DNA of 64,000 nucleotides from AC-56 sp963702195 (GCA_963702195.1 OY969725.1:1-64000); one strand, 5' to 3'; shown: positions 32,610 to 43,282, counted from the stretch's first letter. Translations and numbers: made by a program. The notes: a model not told the origin generated them from the sequence alone.

Positions 32610-33574
32610 GGATCGCCGTCCTCAGCGGAGGGCGCTCGAGCGAGCACGAGATCTCGCTGGAGTCGGGAGCCTCGGTGGCCAGCGGGCTGAGGGAAGCGGG
32701 CCACGAGGTGGTCCCGGTCCTGCTCGAGCGCGACGGTCGCTGGACTCACGACGGAACCGAGGTGGAGCTCCGGGCGGCAGGCGGCCTCCTGGACGTGGAC
32801 GTGGCCTTCCCGGTTCTCCACGGCCCGTTTGGCGAGGACGGGATCGTGCAGGGCCTTTTGGAGTGCCTGGACGTCCCCTACGCGGGCCCGGGCGTGCTCG
32901 CGGCGGCGATCTCCATCGACAAGCTCACCTTCAAGCGGCTGCTCGCGTTCCACGGGATCCCGCAGGTGGACTTCTGCGAGGCGGGCGAGGACGGCTGGCG
33001 CGAGCACGTCGCCGCGATGGGGCTTCCGATATGGGTCAAGCCCGCGCGGCTCGGCTCCAGCGTCGGGATCACCAAGGTGATGAGCCCCGAGCGGCCGCTC
33101 GACGAGGCCGTAGAGCTGGCCCGAGCCCACGACCCGCGCGTGATCGTGGAGGCGAACGGCGGCGGCAGGGAGGTGGAGTGCTCGGTGGTCGGCAACCAGG
33201 AACCGCGCACCTCACCGCCGGGCGAGATAGTCGCGCACGCGGACTGGTACGACTACGAGGCCAAGTACTCGGAGGGCGGGATGGACCTGGTCGTCCCGGC
33301 GCGGATCGGCGACGACGCGAACGCAAAGGTCCGCGAGCTGGCGGCACGCGTGTTCAAGGCGATCGACGGCAGCGGTCTCGCGCGCTGCGACTTCTTCGTC
33401 CTCGACGATGGCGAGGTCCTCGTCAACGAGCTCAACACGATCCCCGGCTTCACTTCGACGAGCGTATTCGCGAAGCTCTTCGAGGCGGACGGCGTCCCCT
33501 ATCCCGAGCTCTGCGACCTGCTCGTCAAGTACGCGTTGGAGCGCCACGAGGCGCAACGGGCGTACCGCTTCTAG
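32606..33574 (+). CDS. ddl: D-alanine--D-alanine ligase
   Basis: The 322-residue ATP-grasp enzyme makes the D-Ala-D-Ala dipeptide of peptidoglycan precursors. The N-terminal G-G-R-S-S-E-H-E motif, H-G-P-F-G-E-D-G, the K-P-A-R-L-G-S-S-V-G loop and the metal-binding N-E-L-N-T-I-P-G-F-T are present. It is the last gene of the kinase operon. Its stop overlaps the stop of the convergent kinase gene by 4 bp. Confidence 0.95.
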   Translation: MRIAVLSGGRSSEHEISLESGASVASGLREAGHEVVPVLLERDGRWTHDGTEVELRAAGGLLDVDVAFPVLHGPFGEDGIVQGLLECLDVPYAGPGVLAAAISIDKLTFKRLLAFHGIPQVDFCEAGEDGWREHVAAMGLPIWVKPARLGSSVGITKVMSPERPLDEAVELARAHDPRVIVEANGGGREVECSVVGNQEPRTSPPGEIVAHADWYDYEAKYSEGGMDLVVPARIGDDANAKVRELAARVFKAIDGSGLARCDFFVLDDGEVLVNELNTIPGFTSTSVFAKLFEADGVPYPELCDLLVKYALERHEAQRAYRF

Positions 33575-35076
33575 GACTTCAGCCCGACCTCGTTGATCTG
33601 GACGTTGTAGCCCTCTGGGGTGGAGGCCAGCTTCGTGATCCAGATCAGGTAGTACTTCGCCTCTCGCGGTGAGAGCTCGATCTGCTCATCGGTCTTTTTG
33701 ATCGAGGCCTCGCCGATCGGCTTGCCCCATCCCTGGAGCGTGGTGGGAGGGCCGCTGGCCGAGGCGTAGATCTGCGTCTTCCATCCGGTGGCTTCCGACC
33801 TGATACGCATCGTGCGGGCGGCCACGGGCTCGGCGGTCGTCACGATCATGCCGACACCGGGCTTGCCGACGGCGGCCTCCGTCGTCGGCGCCTGGTAGGT
33901 CTCGGTCACCCAGCCCGTGCCCGGGTTCCCGTCGATCGCGAGCTTGAGCAGCTCGTCGTTCTCGTCGCCGCCCCCGGGTGGCGGATCGAACGATTGCGTG
34001 CCGGCGATCTTCACCGGAGTGCCCGTAGGGGCGGGAGACGGGCTTGGGCTTTCCTTCTTGCCGGTCAGCGCCGTGATCAGCAGGGCCGCCGCGGTCGCCG
34101 CGAGCACGATGAAGACGCCTGCCGCCGATACCCGGCGCGTGGTGAGGATCTTGCGACGCTTCTTCGGGACGGTGCCGAGCACGGTGGTCGCCTCCCCGTG
34201 GGAGCCACCGGCACGTGCGACCTCGACCTCCAGGGCCGCCTCCAGATCGGCCAGGCAGCTCGCCATGTCCGGGTAGCGCTTCTTGGGCTCCTTGGCGGTG
34301 GCTCGCTCGACGACCGACGCGAGCGCCGAGGAGACCTCGGGCCGGCGCTTCTGCACGTCCGGCATCGGCTCGTTCACGTGCTTCATCGCCACCCCAACGA
34401 CCGTCTCGGCGGTGAACGGCACCTCGCCGGTGAGCATCTCGTAGAGGAGGACTCCAAGCGAGTAGACGTCCGTGCGGGCGTCGACGCCGCGGCCCATCGC
34501 CTGCTCGGGGGACACGTAATCGGTGGTGCCGAGTACGCGGCCGGTCTGGGTGAGGCCGTCGGCCTCGAGCGAGCGTGCGATGCCGAAGTCCGTGACCTTG
34601 GCACGGCCCTCGGAGTCGATCAGAACGTTCTGGGGCTTCACGTCCCGGTGGACCAGCCGCCGCGCGTGAGCAGCCGACAGCCCGCGCCCGATCTCGATCG
34701 CGTACGCGGTGGACTCGTCGACCGGCAGCGGGCCGACCCGCTCGATGCGCTGCTTGAGCGTCTCGCCGTCGACGTACTCGAAGACGATGTAGGGGTGCCC
34801 GCCGTCCTCGCCGGCGTCGATGACGGCCACCACGTTCGGGTGGGAAAGCTGGGCCACGGCACGCGCTTCCCGCCGGAACCGTTCGATCTGGTCCGGCTGG
34901 TCCGACATCTCGCGGTGCATGACCTTCACCGCGACCCAGCGCTCCAGCGTGCCGTCGCGCGCCAGGTAGACCGTGGACATCCCGCCGCTGCCCAGCTTCG
35001 ATTCGAGGCGGTAGCGCCCCGACAGTACGGTTCCGATCAGGCTCCTCGCGAGCCCGGTTGTCGCTTCGTCCGCCAT
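33571..35076 (-). CDS. Ser/Thr kinase with discoidin-like extracellular domain
   Basis: The 501-residue protein has a kinase domain at about 19-285 (G-S-G-G-M-S-T-V-Y, V-A-V-K, H-R-D-V-K-P-Q-N, D-F-G), a juxtamembrane region with K-K-R-R-K, and one membrane helix near residue 325. An extracellular domain of about 140 residues follows. In place of PASTA repeats this domain contains D-G-N-P-G-T-G-W, V-A-A-R-T-M-R-I-R and a beta-rich end, resembling F5/8-type (discoidin) carbohydrate-binding folds. The ligand is unknown; glycan sensing is a reasonable inference. Confidence 0.88.
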   Translation of the reverse strand: MADEATTGLARSLIGTVLSGRYRLESKLGSGGMSTVYLARDGTLERWVAVKVMHREMSDQPDQIERFRREARAVAQLSHPNVVAVIDAGEDGGHPYIVFEYVDGETLKQRIERVGPLPVDESTAYAIEIGRGLSAAHARRLVHRDVKPQNVLIDSEGRAKVTDFGIARSLEADGLTQTGRVLGTTDYVSPEQAMGRGVDARTDVYSLGVLLYEMLTGEVPFTAETVVGVAMKHVNEPMPDVQKRRPEVSSALASVVERATAKEPKKRYPDMASCLADLEAALEVEVARAGGSHGEATTVLGTVPKKRRKILTTRRVSAAGVFIVLAATAAALLITALTGKKESPSPSPAPTGTPVKIAGTQSFDPPPGGGDENDELLKLAIDGNPGTGWVTETYQAPTTEAAVGKPGVGMIVTTAEPVAARTMRIRSEATGWKTQIYASASGPPTTLQGWGKPIGEASIKKTDEQIELSPREAKYYLIWITKLASTPEGYNVQINEVGLKS

Positions 35077-35138
35077 TCGTTAGGTATTTTCGACACTCAC
35101 CCTAAGCCCCCGCTCACCGGCGCGGTTTCTGCACGCCA

Positions 35139-36017
35139 ATGCCCGCAGTCGTCCGTTACTACACCGATCCCGCCTGCCCCTGGTCCTGGGCCGGCGAGCC
35201 CGAGCTCCGCCGCCTCATGTGGGAGTTCGGCGACGCCCTCCGCTTCACCTGGGTCATGGGTGGCCTTGCCCGAGCCTACGGCAGCGCCTACAGGGATTCC
35301 GCGTCCCGTGTCGGCCCCGGGGCGGACTGCTTCTCGGACCTGATGGCCCATTGGCTCGACGCAGCGGCCGAGTCGGGCATGCCCACCGACGCCCGGCTCT
35401 GGAGCCGAAACCCGATCGCGTCGACCTACCCCGCCTGCCAGGCGGTGAAGGCGGCCACCGAGCAGGGCGCCGACGCCGCGTACCGCTACCTCCGCCGGCT
35501 GCGCGAGGGCCTGATGACGGAGCGCAAGAAGCTCGACCACGCCGAGGGCCTCATCGGGGAGGCCGGGCCCGCCGGCCTCGACACGGAGCGCTTCCGCATC
35601 GATCTGAGCTCCAACGCGATCATGGAGGCGTTCGCCGCTGACCTCGACGAGGTGCGCAATCCTCCGCGCGAGGCGCGCGAGGCGGGCAAGGTGTCCGAGA
35701 CCGAGGGGCACGAGCGGCTCACCTTCCCCTCGGTGGTCTTCCGCGGCGAGGACGGCACCGATCACGCAGTGTTCGGCTTTCAGCCCTACGAGCCGTACCG
35801 CGATGCCGCGCTCGCTGCCGGCGCCAAGCCGGCCCGCAGCGAGCTCGCCGACCCACTCGAGGCGATCCGGCTCTTCGGCCGCTGCACGACCCGCGAGCTG
35901 GAGGAGCTCACGGGCAAGCCGCTCCCGGTGCTCGCGGCGGAGCTGTGGGGGCTCGCGCGCGAGTGGAGGTTGCGGCCGGTCGGCGTGCTGGGCGGAACAT
36001 TCTGGGAGCTCGCCTAA
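35139..36017 (+). CDS. DsbA-family thioredoxin-fold protein (FrnE-like)
   Basis: The 292-residue cytoplasmic protein begins with Y-Y-T-D-P-A-C-P-W-S-W, the single-Cys variant of the DsbA/FrnE/HCCA-isomerase active site. A helical insertion domain and a return to the thioredoxin fold follow. The C-terminal 80 residues form an extra domain with E-E-L and W-G-L-A-R-E-W motifs. The lack of a second Cys argues against a simple dithiol oxidase. The substrate is unknown. Confidence 0.75.
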   Translation: MPAVVRYYTDPACPWSWAGEPELRRLMWEFGDALRFTWVMGGLARAYGSAYRDSASRVGPGADCFSDLMAHWLDAAAESGMPTDARLWSRNPIASTYPACQAVKAATEQGADAAYRYLRRLREGLMTERKKLDHAEGLIGEAGPAGLDTERFRIDLSSNAIMEAFAADLDEVRNPPREAREAGKVSETEGHERLTFPSVVFRGEDGTDHAVFGFQPYEPYRDAALAAGAKPARSELADPLEAIRLFGRCTTRELEELTGKPLPVLAAELWGLAREWRLRPVGVLGGTFWELA

Positions 36018-36029
36018 GAGAATCTCGGT

Positions 36030-36048
36030 GGCCGCGTAGCGAGCGGCC
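36030..36048. terminator. Weak hairpin between converging genes
   Basis: GGCCGC / GCGGCC with a 7-nt loop follows the DsbA-like gene by 13 bp. There is no proper T-run (GATTATC follows). It may end either convergent transcript. Confidence 0.3.
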
Positions 36049-36129
36049 GATTATCAACCGCATAGGTTCATTTTCTGCCGCTCGCAGTTGAGTTCGGATC
36101 GGCGCGCGCGACCGTGGCGTCGTTTCGTC

Positions 36130-36755
36130 CTAGTGCTCCATCGAGCGGATCAGGTCCACCAGCTCGCTCGGCGCCTTCTCCGGAGACCCGGTGTCGAATG
36201 GCGGGTCCGGGTCGTACTCGATACCGAGTTGGATCGCCCGCGCGACGGTGTCGCCGGCCATCCGGGCGGCAAGCGTCAGCGCCATGTCGATGCCCGCCGA
36301 GACCCCGGCGGCGGTGAGGATCTTCCCGTCCTCCACAACACGCTCTTTCACGGCGTCCGCACCCAGCTGCGCGAGCCGGTCCATGTAGGCCCAGTGCGTC
36401 GTGGCGCGCTTGCCGTCGAGGATGCCCGCGGCGGCGAGGACCAGCGCCCCCGTGCACACCGACGTCGTCCAGGTCGCGCCCTCGTGCACGGTCCGCAGCC
36501 AGTCGAGCACCTCGTGATCGTCGAGCAGCGGCCGGTTGCCCTGGCCGCCCGGAACGAGCACGACGTCCGGGTCTGCCAGCTCCCCGAGCGCGAGATCCGC
36601 CTCCAGGCCGAGGGCGCCGGTGTCCGTGCGCTTGATCCCTCGCTCCTTGGCGACGAATCGAAGCTCCGCGCCGGGAATGCGCGAGAGCACCTCGTAGGGC
36701 CCGATGGCGTCGAGGGCCGTCAGCTCGTCGAAGATCAGGATCGCGATCCGGGTGC

Positions 36756-36759
<4 letters not shown>
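36130..36759 (-). CDS. DJ-1/PfpI family protein
   Basis: The 209-residue glutamine-amidotransferase-like fold has the nucleophile-elbow motif T-S-V-C-T-G-A-L, then T-T-H-W. This is the pattern of the isonitrile-hydratase/AraC-associated branch of the DJ-1 family. No DNA-binding domain is attached. It overlaps the purM stop by 4 bp and is the last gene of the leftward dedA-uppP-purM operon. The substrate is unknown. Confidence 0.85.
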
Positions 36760-37774
<1,015 letters not shown>

Positions 37775-37778
<4 letters not shown>

Positions 37779-38566
37779 GCCGAGGATTCAACCATCAGGC
37801 GCCGCTTGACCACCACCGCCCCGGCGAGCGCGAGGCGATAGGCAACGAAGGGCCACGGTGATCGGTCGCGGTCGGTCAGGGAAATCAGCCTCTGGGACGC
37901 AAGGGTGGAGAGGAACGACGCGGCGGCTCCGGAGGCGATCGCGGCGCTCACCTCACGGTCCAGTCCCCGACGCTTCATCCGGGCGCACTTGAGGGCGGTC
38001 GCGCCTCCGATGACTGGGAGAGCGACGATTCTGGACAGCTGGTTCGCGTCGGCTCGCTTGTAGCGCCGCCAGCGCGCGGCGGCGACGGTCGCACCGGTGC
38101 GCGATACGCCGGGGAAGAGTGCCGCCGCCTGGCCGGCTCCGAGCGCGAGCCCATCGGCTGGTGCGAGGTCGTCGCCGGTGCGCTCCTGCGGCGCCCCGTC
38201 GGCGATGAGCATCGCTGCGGACCCGGCCACCAGGCCCGCCGCGATCGCGCGCGGGCCGCCGAGGCTCCGTTCGATCTGGTGCTCGAGCCCGTAGCCGACG
38301 ATCGCGGGAGGGAGGAGGGAGAGGGCGATCGCCACGGCACGGCCGGCGTCGAGGCGACGGAGCTCACCGGCGACGGCGTTGCGCTGCCCGATCAGTAGCG
38401 CCGCGGCGGTGCCCGCATGGAGCGCGACCTCGAAGCTCTTGCGCGATTCGGGGTCGAGGCCATCCAGGCGCCAGCCCGCGAACCATGGGACGAGCGACAC
38501 GTGAGCCGAGCTCGACACCGGCAGGAGCTCCGCCGGGCCCTGCACGACGCCCAGGATCAGTGCCAT
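37775..38566 (-). CDS. uppP: Undecaprenyl-diphosphatase UppP (BacA)
   Basis: The 263-residue polytopic enzyme recycles the undecaprenyl carrier. The two signature motifs are A-E-L-L-P-V-S-S-S-A-H near the N terminus and F-P-G-V-S-R-T-G-A in the middle. I chose ATG 38566, which puts the first motif at residue 13 as in homologues; the frame is open to 38800 but that part is Arg-rich shadow. Sequence outside the motifs looks divergent. It is relevant to both the peptidoglycan and polysaccharide clusters nearby. Confidence 0.88.
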
Positions 38567-38613
38567 GCGCCGTGTGAGGCACCCGCGGGACCTCGCCCGG
38601 AGCCGTCTGGCGA

Positions 38614-39249
38614 TCAAGCCGGCGGGGACGACTCCGCCTGGGCCCCCGCCCTGCGCCGCCTGACGATGAGGTAGACGATGCCGAGGACGACCACGGCGAT
38701 CACGACGTAGTCGAGGTAGTGGAGGTATCCACGCCAGTCCTCCCACCTGGCTCCGACCTCGCGGCCGACGATGGCGAGCATCAGGACCCACGGGATGCAC
38801 CCCGCGGCGGTGAACAGCACGAAGCGGCCGAGCGGCATGCGGGCCGAGCCGGCCGGCAGCGAGATGAAGGTGCGGACGATCGGGAGCATCCGCGAGAAGA
38901 AAACGGTCGCGGGCCCGTGCTTCTCAAACCAGCGGTCGGCCCATTCCAGGTGCTTGCGGTTGATGTGGATGAATCGGTTTCGGTCCAGGAGCTCGATGCG
39001 GCCGTAATAGCCCGCCGCGTACGCGATCAGCGATCCGGCGATGTTCCCCAGCACCCCGGCGGCCACGATCCCGAACAGGGTCATGTTCCCCTCCGAGACG
39101 TTGAAGCCGGCGAACAGCATGATCGCCTCGCTCGGGATCGGGATGCAGGCGCTCTCGAGCGTCATGAGGACGAACACGCCCGCGAGACCCATCGCGTCGA
39201 TGACGTTGGTCGCCAGGTTGACGAGTGGTTCCAAAATGTCGGCTGGCAC
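38614..39249 (-). CDS. DedA family membrane protein
   Basis: The 211-residue SNARE-associated (DedA/PF09335) protein has about five hydrophobic segments and the family motifs E-S-A-C-I-P-I-P-S-E, G-S-L-I-A-Y-A-A-G and F-F-S-R-M-L-P-I-V-R-T-F-I-S-L-P-A-G. DedA homologues act in undecaprenyl-phosphate and phospholipid flipping, which fits the adjacent uppP. It heads the leftward operon and is divergent from the polysaccharide cluster. Confidence 0.92.
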   Translation of the reverse strand: MPADILEPLVNLATNVIDAMGLAGVFVLMTLESACIPIPSEAIMLFAGFNVSEGNMTLFGIVAAGVLGNIAGSLIAYAAGYYGRIELLDRNRFIHINRKHLEWADRWFEKHGPATVFFSRMLPIVRTFISLPAGSARMPLGRFVLFTAAGCIPWVLMLAIVGREVGARWEDWRGYLHYLDYVVIAVVVLGIVYLIVRRRRAGAQAESSPPA

Positions 39250-39275
39250 GGCACGGCAGCATTACACTCGGGTCG

Positions 39276-41162
39276 GTGCGCCGTCTAAAGGACCCTGTGT
39301 ACAAGCGCCGTGCGCAGCAGTTCGCGGCCGACGCGGCGCTCGCGGCGATCGCGTTCGGCCTGGCGTTCGTGCTGCGCTTCCTGGACGTGCCGATCGGGAT
39401 TCCGCATCGGTACGTGACGATGCTCGCCGGCTCGATCGTCTTCGTCGCGATCGGCAAGGCGATCGTGTTCGAGGTCCTGGGGCTCCACCGTAAGTGGTGG
39501 CGCTACTTCCAGCTCCCGGACATGTGGCTGGTCGTGCGCGCGGCGGTGGTCGCGAGCATGATCCTCGTCGCCGTATTCACCCTCGCGAAGCCGTACGCCT
39601 ACAACCTGCCGCGCTCAGTGGTCGTCTTCGACCTGCTGCTCACGATCCTGCTGGTGGGCGGGGCGCGGATGGTCCGGCGCACGATCGCCGAGCGTCCTGA
39701 CAAGGCGACCCGCGCGGCCAGGACGCGTGGCGTCCTCATCGTCGGAGCGGGCTCCGGGGGGCAGATGGTGGTTCGCGAGCTAAAGCTGAACCCCGACCTG
39801 GGCGTGCGGGCGATCGGCTTCGTCGACGACGACCCAGGCAAGCGCGACATGACGGCAGCCGGCGTGAAGGTGCTCGGTTCCACCGGCGAGATCGCGGACA
39901 TCCTCGACCGCGAGGGCCCGGACGAGGTCGTGATCGCGATCCCGTCGGCACCCGGCGTGCTGCGCGCGAAGGTCGTAACCGCGTGTCGGGACCGGGACAT
40001 CCCAGTGCGGACTCTCCCCACCGTGTTCGAGCTGCTGCGCGGCGGCGTCCAGCTCACGCGCCAGCTCCGTGAGGTGCGCGTCGAGGACGTGCTCGGCCGC
40101 GAGCCGGTCGTGATGGAGCTCGACCGCGTCGGTGCCTACCTCGAGGACAAGATCGTCCTCGTGACCGGCGCCGGCGGTTCGATCGGCGCCGAGCTCAGCC
40201 GGCAGATCGCCAGGGTCCGCCCGAAGCTTCTCGTGCTCCTCGACCACGCCGAGGACAACCTGTTCCGCATCGATCGCGAGATGCTCGAGGAATGGCACTT
40301 CACGCGGGTGGAGGCGGTGCTCGCCGACTGCAAGGAGGGCGATCGCATGCTGGAGGTGATGCAGCGCTTCAAGCCCGACGTCGTCTTCCACGCCGCCGCT
40401 TACAAGCACGTCACGCTGATGGAGGCGAACCCGCTCGAGGCCGTTCGCAACAACGCCATCGCCACCCGGGTCACCGCTGAGACGGCCGCGGCGGCGGGAA
40501 CGGAGCGATTCGTGCTCGTCTCGACCGACAAGGCCGTGAACCCGAGGACGGTCATGGGCGCCTCGAAGGCGATGGCCGAGTGGATCGTGGAGGCCGCCGG
40601 ACGGCGCCACGCGGCCACGCGCTTCATCAGCGTGCGATTCGGCAACGTCCTCGCCTCCTCCGGGAGCGCCGTGCCGATCTTCCGCAGCCAGATCGAGAAG
40701 GGCGGTCCCGTCACGGTGACCCACCCGGACATGGCCCGCTACTTCATGACCATCCACGAGGCCGTGCAGCTCGTGATCCAGGCCGGCGACCTCGGAGCGG
40801 GGTCGGGGGACGTGTTCGTGCTGGAGATGGGCGAACCGGTTCGCATCCTCGATCTGGCGCGCAACATGATCACCCTGGCCGGATACGAGCCCGACGTCGA
40901 CGTGGCGATCGAGTTCATCGGGCCACGGCCCGGTGAGAAGCTCCGCGAGGAGCTCCTGAACAGCGACGAGAAGGCGCGCCCTACGACCGCCGAGCGGATC
41001 GTCCGCGCGGTGCGGACGGGGCCGCTCGATCCGGACTGGGTGGTCCGGTCGGTGGAGCGCCTGGAGGCGCTCGTCGCGGCCGGCGACGAGGCCGGTCTGG
41101 CCGACCGGGTGGTCGAGGTCGCAGAGGAGCGGATGGCGGAGTCGACGCTCGACTCCTCCTGA
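39276..41162 (+). CDS. Membrane NDP-sugar 4,6-dehydratase (CapD/PglF/FlaA1-like)
   Basis: The 628-residue protein starts at GTG 39276. Four membrane helices (about 15-115) are followed by a Rossmann domain of unknown partner type (G-A-G-S-G-G-Q-M near 155) and the catalytic SDR domain (V-T-G-A-G-G-S-I-G-A near 295). The active site T-D-K-A-V-N-P-R-T-V-M-G-A-S-K uses Met in place of the usual Tyr, as in PglF/FlaA1 UDP-GlcNAc 4,6-dehydratases. It probably makes a 4-keto-6-deoxy sugar for the cluster. A TACACT -10-like box ends 7 nt before the GTG, so the transcript may be almost leaderless. Confidence 0.9.
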   Translation: MRRLKDPVYKRRAQQFAADAALAAIAFGLAFVLRFLDVPIGIPHRYVTMLAGSIVFVAIGKAIVFEVLGLHRKWWRYFQLPDMWLVVRAAVVASMILVAVFTLAKPYAYNLPRSVVVFDLLLTILLVGGARMVRRTIAERPDKATRAARTRGVLIVGAGSGGQMVVRELKLNPDLGVRAIGFVDDDPGKRDMTAAGVKVLGSTGEIADILDREGPDEVVIAIPSAPGVLRAKVVTACRDRDIPVRTLPTVFELLRGGVQLTRQLREVRVEDVLGREPVVMELDRVGAYLEDKIVLVTGAGGSIGAELSRQIARVRPKLLVLLDHAEDNLFRIDREMLEEWHFTRVEAVLADCKEGDRMLEVMQRFKPDVVFHAAAYKHVTLMEANPLEAVRNNAIATRVTAETAAAAGTERFVLVSTDKAVNPRTVMGASKAMAEWIVEAAGRRHAATRFISVRFGNVLASSGSAVPIFRSQIEKGGPVTVTHPDMARYFMTIHEAVQLVIQAGDLGAGSGDVFVLEMGEPVRILDLARNMITLAGYEPDVDVAIEFIGPRPGEKLREELLNSDEKARPTTAERIVRAVRTGPLDPDWVVRSVERLEALVAAGDEAGLADRVVEVAEERMAESTLDSS

Positions 41163-41251
41163 CGCACGCCTGAATCGCGAATATTCCGCTTCGCGCCGCC
41201 GCTTGGCGCGGTCGGTACGGGCAGGCCGCGCCCTAAGATGCGCCGTCACCG

Positions 41252-42013
41252 ATGCACGCGATCGAGTCCATCGGGCCCGTTCTGGGCATCGTCGCCTTCG
41301 TGGGCCTGGCGGTTCTGGCGTTCCTCCTGTTCCAGCAGGCGCGCGAGGTCCGCCGCGTTCGCGAATGGGCGGGGCGCGCCCCCGAGCGCGCGGCCGAGGC
41401 CGCCGATGCGGTTCAGGCCGCGGCGGAAGCCTCCCGCGACGGCGAGGAGGAGGCGGCTGCGGCCGACGGCGATGCCCAGCCGGAGGCCGCCGCCGGGCGA
41501 TTGCGAGGAGGTTGGCAGCGCTTCAGCTGGGGAGTGCGCGACCGGTGCGCGGCCGTCGATCGCGGCCTGCCGATCGACGGCCGCTACATCCTCGGTCTCC
41601 TTGCCGTCGCCGTGATCGCAGCAGGGGTCGTGACGAGCGGGTTCGGGCTCGTGGGCGGCGGGAGTGGAGACGGCGGCAAGCATGGATCGAAGGCCAAGCC
41701 GAAACCGACGGTCGCCGTGATCAACGGGACGAACGTCCCGGGCTTGGCGGCCGTCGTCGAGACGAAGGTCGTCAAGAAGGTGGGCTACAAGCCCGGACCC
41801 GTGGGTAACGCCAGCGCCAGCGTGAACGCAAGCGTCGTGGAGTACGCCAATGGCATGCGGTCCGACGCGCAGAAGTTCGCGGCGGCGGTCAAGCCGCAGC
41901 TTGGAAAGACCCCCGTGCAGCCGATGACTCCCGAGACCAAGGCCGCGGCGGGCAAGGTCGACCTCGCGCTGGTGCTGGGCCTCGACGACGCCGGCTTCGG
42001 GGGAGGAGGGTAA
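41252..42013 (+). CDS. LytR_C-domain membrane protein, copy 1
   Basis: The 253-residue protein has an N-terminal membrane helix (about 8-28), an Ala/Glu-rich cytoplasmic region, a second helix (about 113-132) and a C-terminal LytR_C domain (about 150-245) starting V-A-V-I-N-G-T-N-V-P-G-L-A. The LytR_C domain normally follows the LCP phosphotransferase domain, which is absent here. Its closest partner is the next gene, which has the same layout. Confidence 0.75.
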   Translation: MHAIESIGPVLGIVAFVGLAVLAFLLFQQAREVRRVREWAGRAPERAAEAADAVQAAAEASRDGEEEAAAADGDAQPEAAAGRLRGGWQRFSWGVRDRCAAVDRGLPIDGRYILGLLAVAVIAAGVVTSGFGLVGGGSGDGGKHGSKAKPKPTVAVINGTNVPGLAAVVETKVVKKVGYKPGPVGNASASVNASVVEYANGMRSDAQKFAAAVKPQLGKTPVQPMTPETKAAAGKVDLALVLGLDDAGFGGGG

Positions 42014-42023
42014 GGCGAGCCCC

Positions 42024-42863
42024 ATGCTCCTCGCCGCCACCCTCGTCAAGGTCCTCTACGACGCGGCCAACCGCATGCCCGCATACGTCTCGATCGCGGC
42101 CGCGGTGGGTTTCGTGTTCCTGCTCGTCCTCTATCTGTCGCAGCGCCGCGATCTGATGCGCCTCCAGGCCTGGATGCAGTCGGCCCCAACCCATCCGGCC
42201 GAGGACCTGGCGCGAAGCGAGGCGCTGCTCGACCGCGCCGAGGCCGAGCTCGAGGAGATCCTGGGAGTGGAGGCACCGGCCGGGTCCACGGCCGAGCAGA
42301 CCGTGGTGGCCCCGCCCGGAGAGGCAGCACCCACTCCGAGCTCGCAGACGACCACCGGCGACCGGCCCGCCCTGGAGCAGATCACGACCGAACGAGAGGC
42401 GCTGCTCCCACATCCGCGGTGGCGGCGATTCGCGCGGCGCGTCAGTCAGCCAAGCGTGCTCGCCGCGATCGCTGCGGGAGCGGTGATCCTCGGCATCCTC
42501 GGCATCTTCGGCTCCGAGCGGCTCCTGAGCGACAACACCGGATCGGATCGGGCCCCAAAGCCCGGCGCGGTTGTGCCTCACGACGTCAGCGTCGCGGTCC
42601 TCAACGGAACGCCGGTGTCCGGCCTCGGGGCGAAGGTCGCCGATGACGTGACGGCAAACAACTTCACGCTCGGGAACGTGGGCAGCAGCCGCAAGGAGTA
42701 CGACCAGACGGTGGTGATGTACGAGCCCGGCCAGAGGAAGGCAGCACAGCACGTGGCGCACGATCTGGGCGTGGAGCCGGTCCAGAAGATCGACCGGGCG
42801 ACGCAGGAGGCGGCGGGCAACGCGGAGGTCGTCGTCATCGCGGGGAAGGACCGGACGCGCTGA
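42024..42863 (+). CDS. LytR_C-domain membrane protein, copy 2
   Basis: The 279-residue protein resembles the preceding one: a membrane helix near residues 15-35, a long Glu/Thr/Pro-rich cytoplasmic linker, a second helix near 148-166, and a C-terminal LytR_C domain (V-A-V-L-N-G-T-P-V-S-G-L-G). It likely arose by tandem duplication. Without a catalytic LCP domain, both may bind glycan or peptidoglycan, or scaffold a polysaccharide export or attachment complex. Confidence 0.75.
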   Translation: MLLAATLVKVLYDAANRMPAYVSIAAAVGFVFLLVLYLSQRRDLMRLQAWMQSAPTHPAEDLARSEALLDRAEAELEEILGVEAPAGSTAEQTVVAPPGEAAPTPSSQTTTGDRPALEQITTEREALLPHPRWRRFARRVSQPSVLAAIAAGAVILGILGIFGSERLLSDNTGSDRAPKPGAVVPHDVSVAVLNGTPVSGLGAKVADDVTANNFTLGNVGSSRKEYDQTVVMYEPGQRKAAQHVAHDLGVEPVQKIDRATQEAAGNAEVVVIAGKDRTR

Positions 42864-43282
42864 CCCGCCTGGGGTCGGTTCTGTTCGGGCTCCTGCTCGC
42901 GGCGACCGTGGTCGTGGCGGGTGTCGTGGTCCACGCCCGCACGCCCAAGCTCGAGCTCCAGGTCCAGCACCTGACGAAGAAGTTCGCTCCCGCGGGGAAC
43001 ACCAAGCATCCCCGCACGGCGAAGATCGAGTTCTTCGTCCGCGACACCGACACCCACGCGGCCGTGCAGATCGTTGGGCCCCGGCGGCAGCGCATCCGCA
43101 CGCTCTACCACGGTCCGCTGGCCGCCTACAAGGACGTCACCTACCACTGGAACGGGCGGAGCGACACCGGGCGGCTCGCGAGCCCCCACGAGAAGTACCG
43201 ACTGCGGGTGGTGTTGCCGGGCGCCGACCGCGACATGGTGTACCCGCAGCAGATCGACCTGATCGGAGGCGGAGGGGCGTGA
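42860..43282 (+). CDS. Membrane-anchored FlgD-Ig-like protein
   Basis: From CTG 42860, which overlaps the previous stop as CTGA, the product is 140 residues with an N-terminal hydrophobic anchor. From GTG 42908 it would be 124 residues and lose half of the anchor. The extracytoplasmic domain has the FlgD_ig pattern W-N-G-R-S-D-T-G-R-L and Y-R-L-R-V-V-L. No ATG/GTG/TTG exists at the beginning of the anchor. It overlaps the ligase gene downstream (GTGA). It probably has a structural or glycan-binding role in the cluster. Confidence 0.65.
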   Translation: MTRLGSVLFGLLLAATVVVAGVVVHARTPKLELQVQHLTKKFAPAGNTKHPRTAKIEFFVRDTDTHAAVQIVGPRRQRIRTLYHGPLAAYKDVTYHWNGRSDTGRLASPHEKYRLRVVLPGADRDMVYPQQIDLIGGGGA

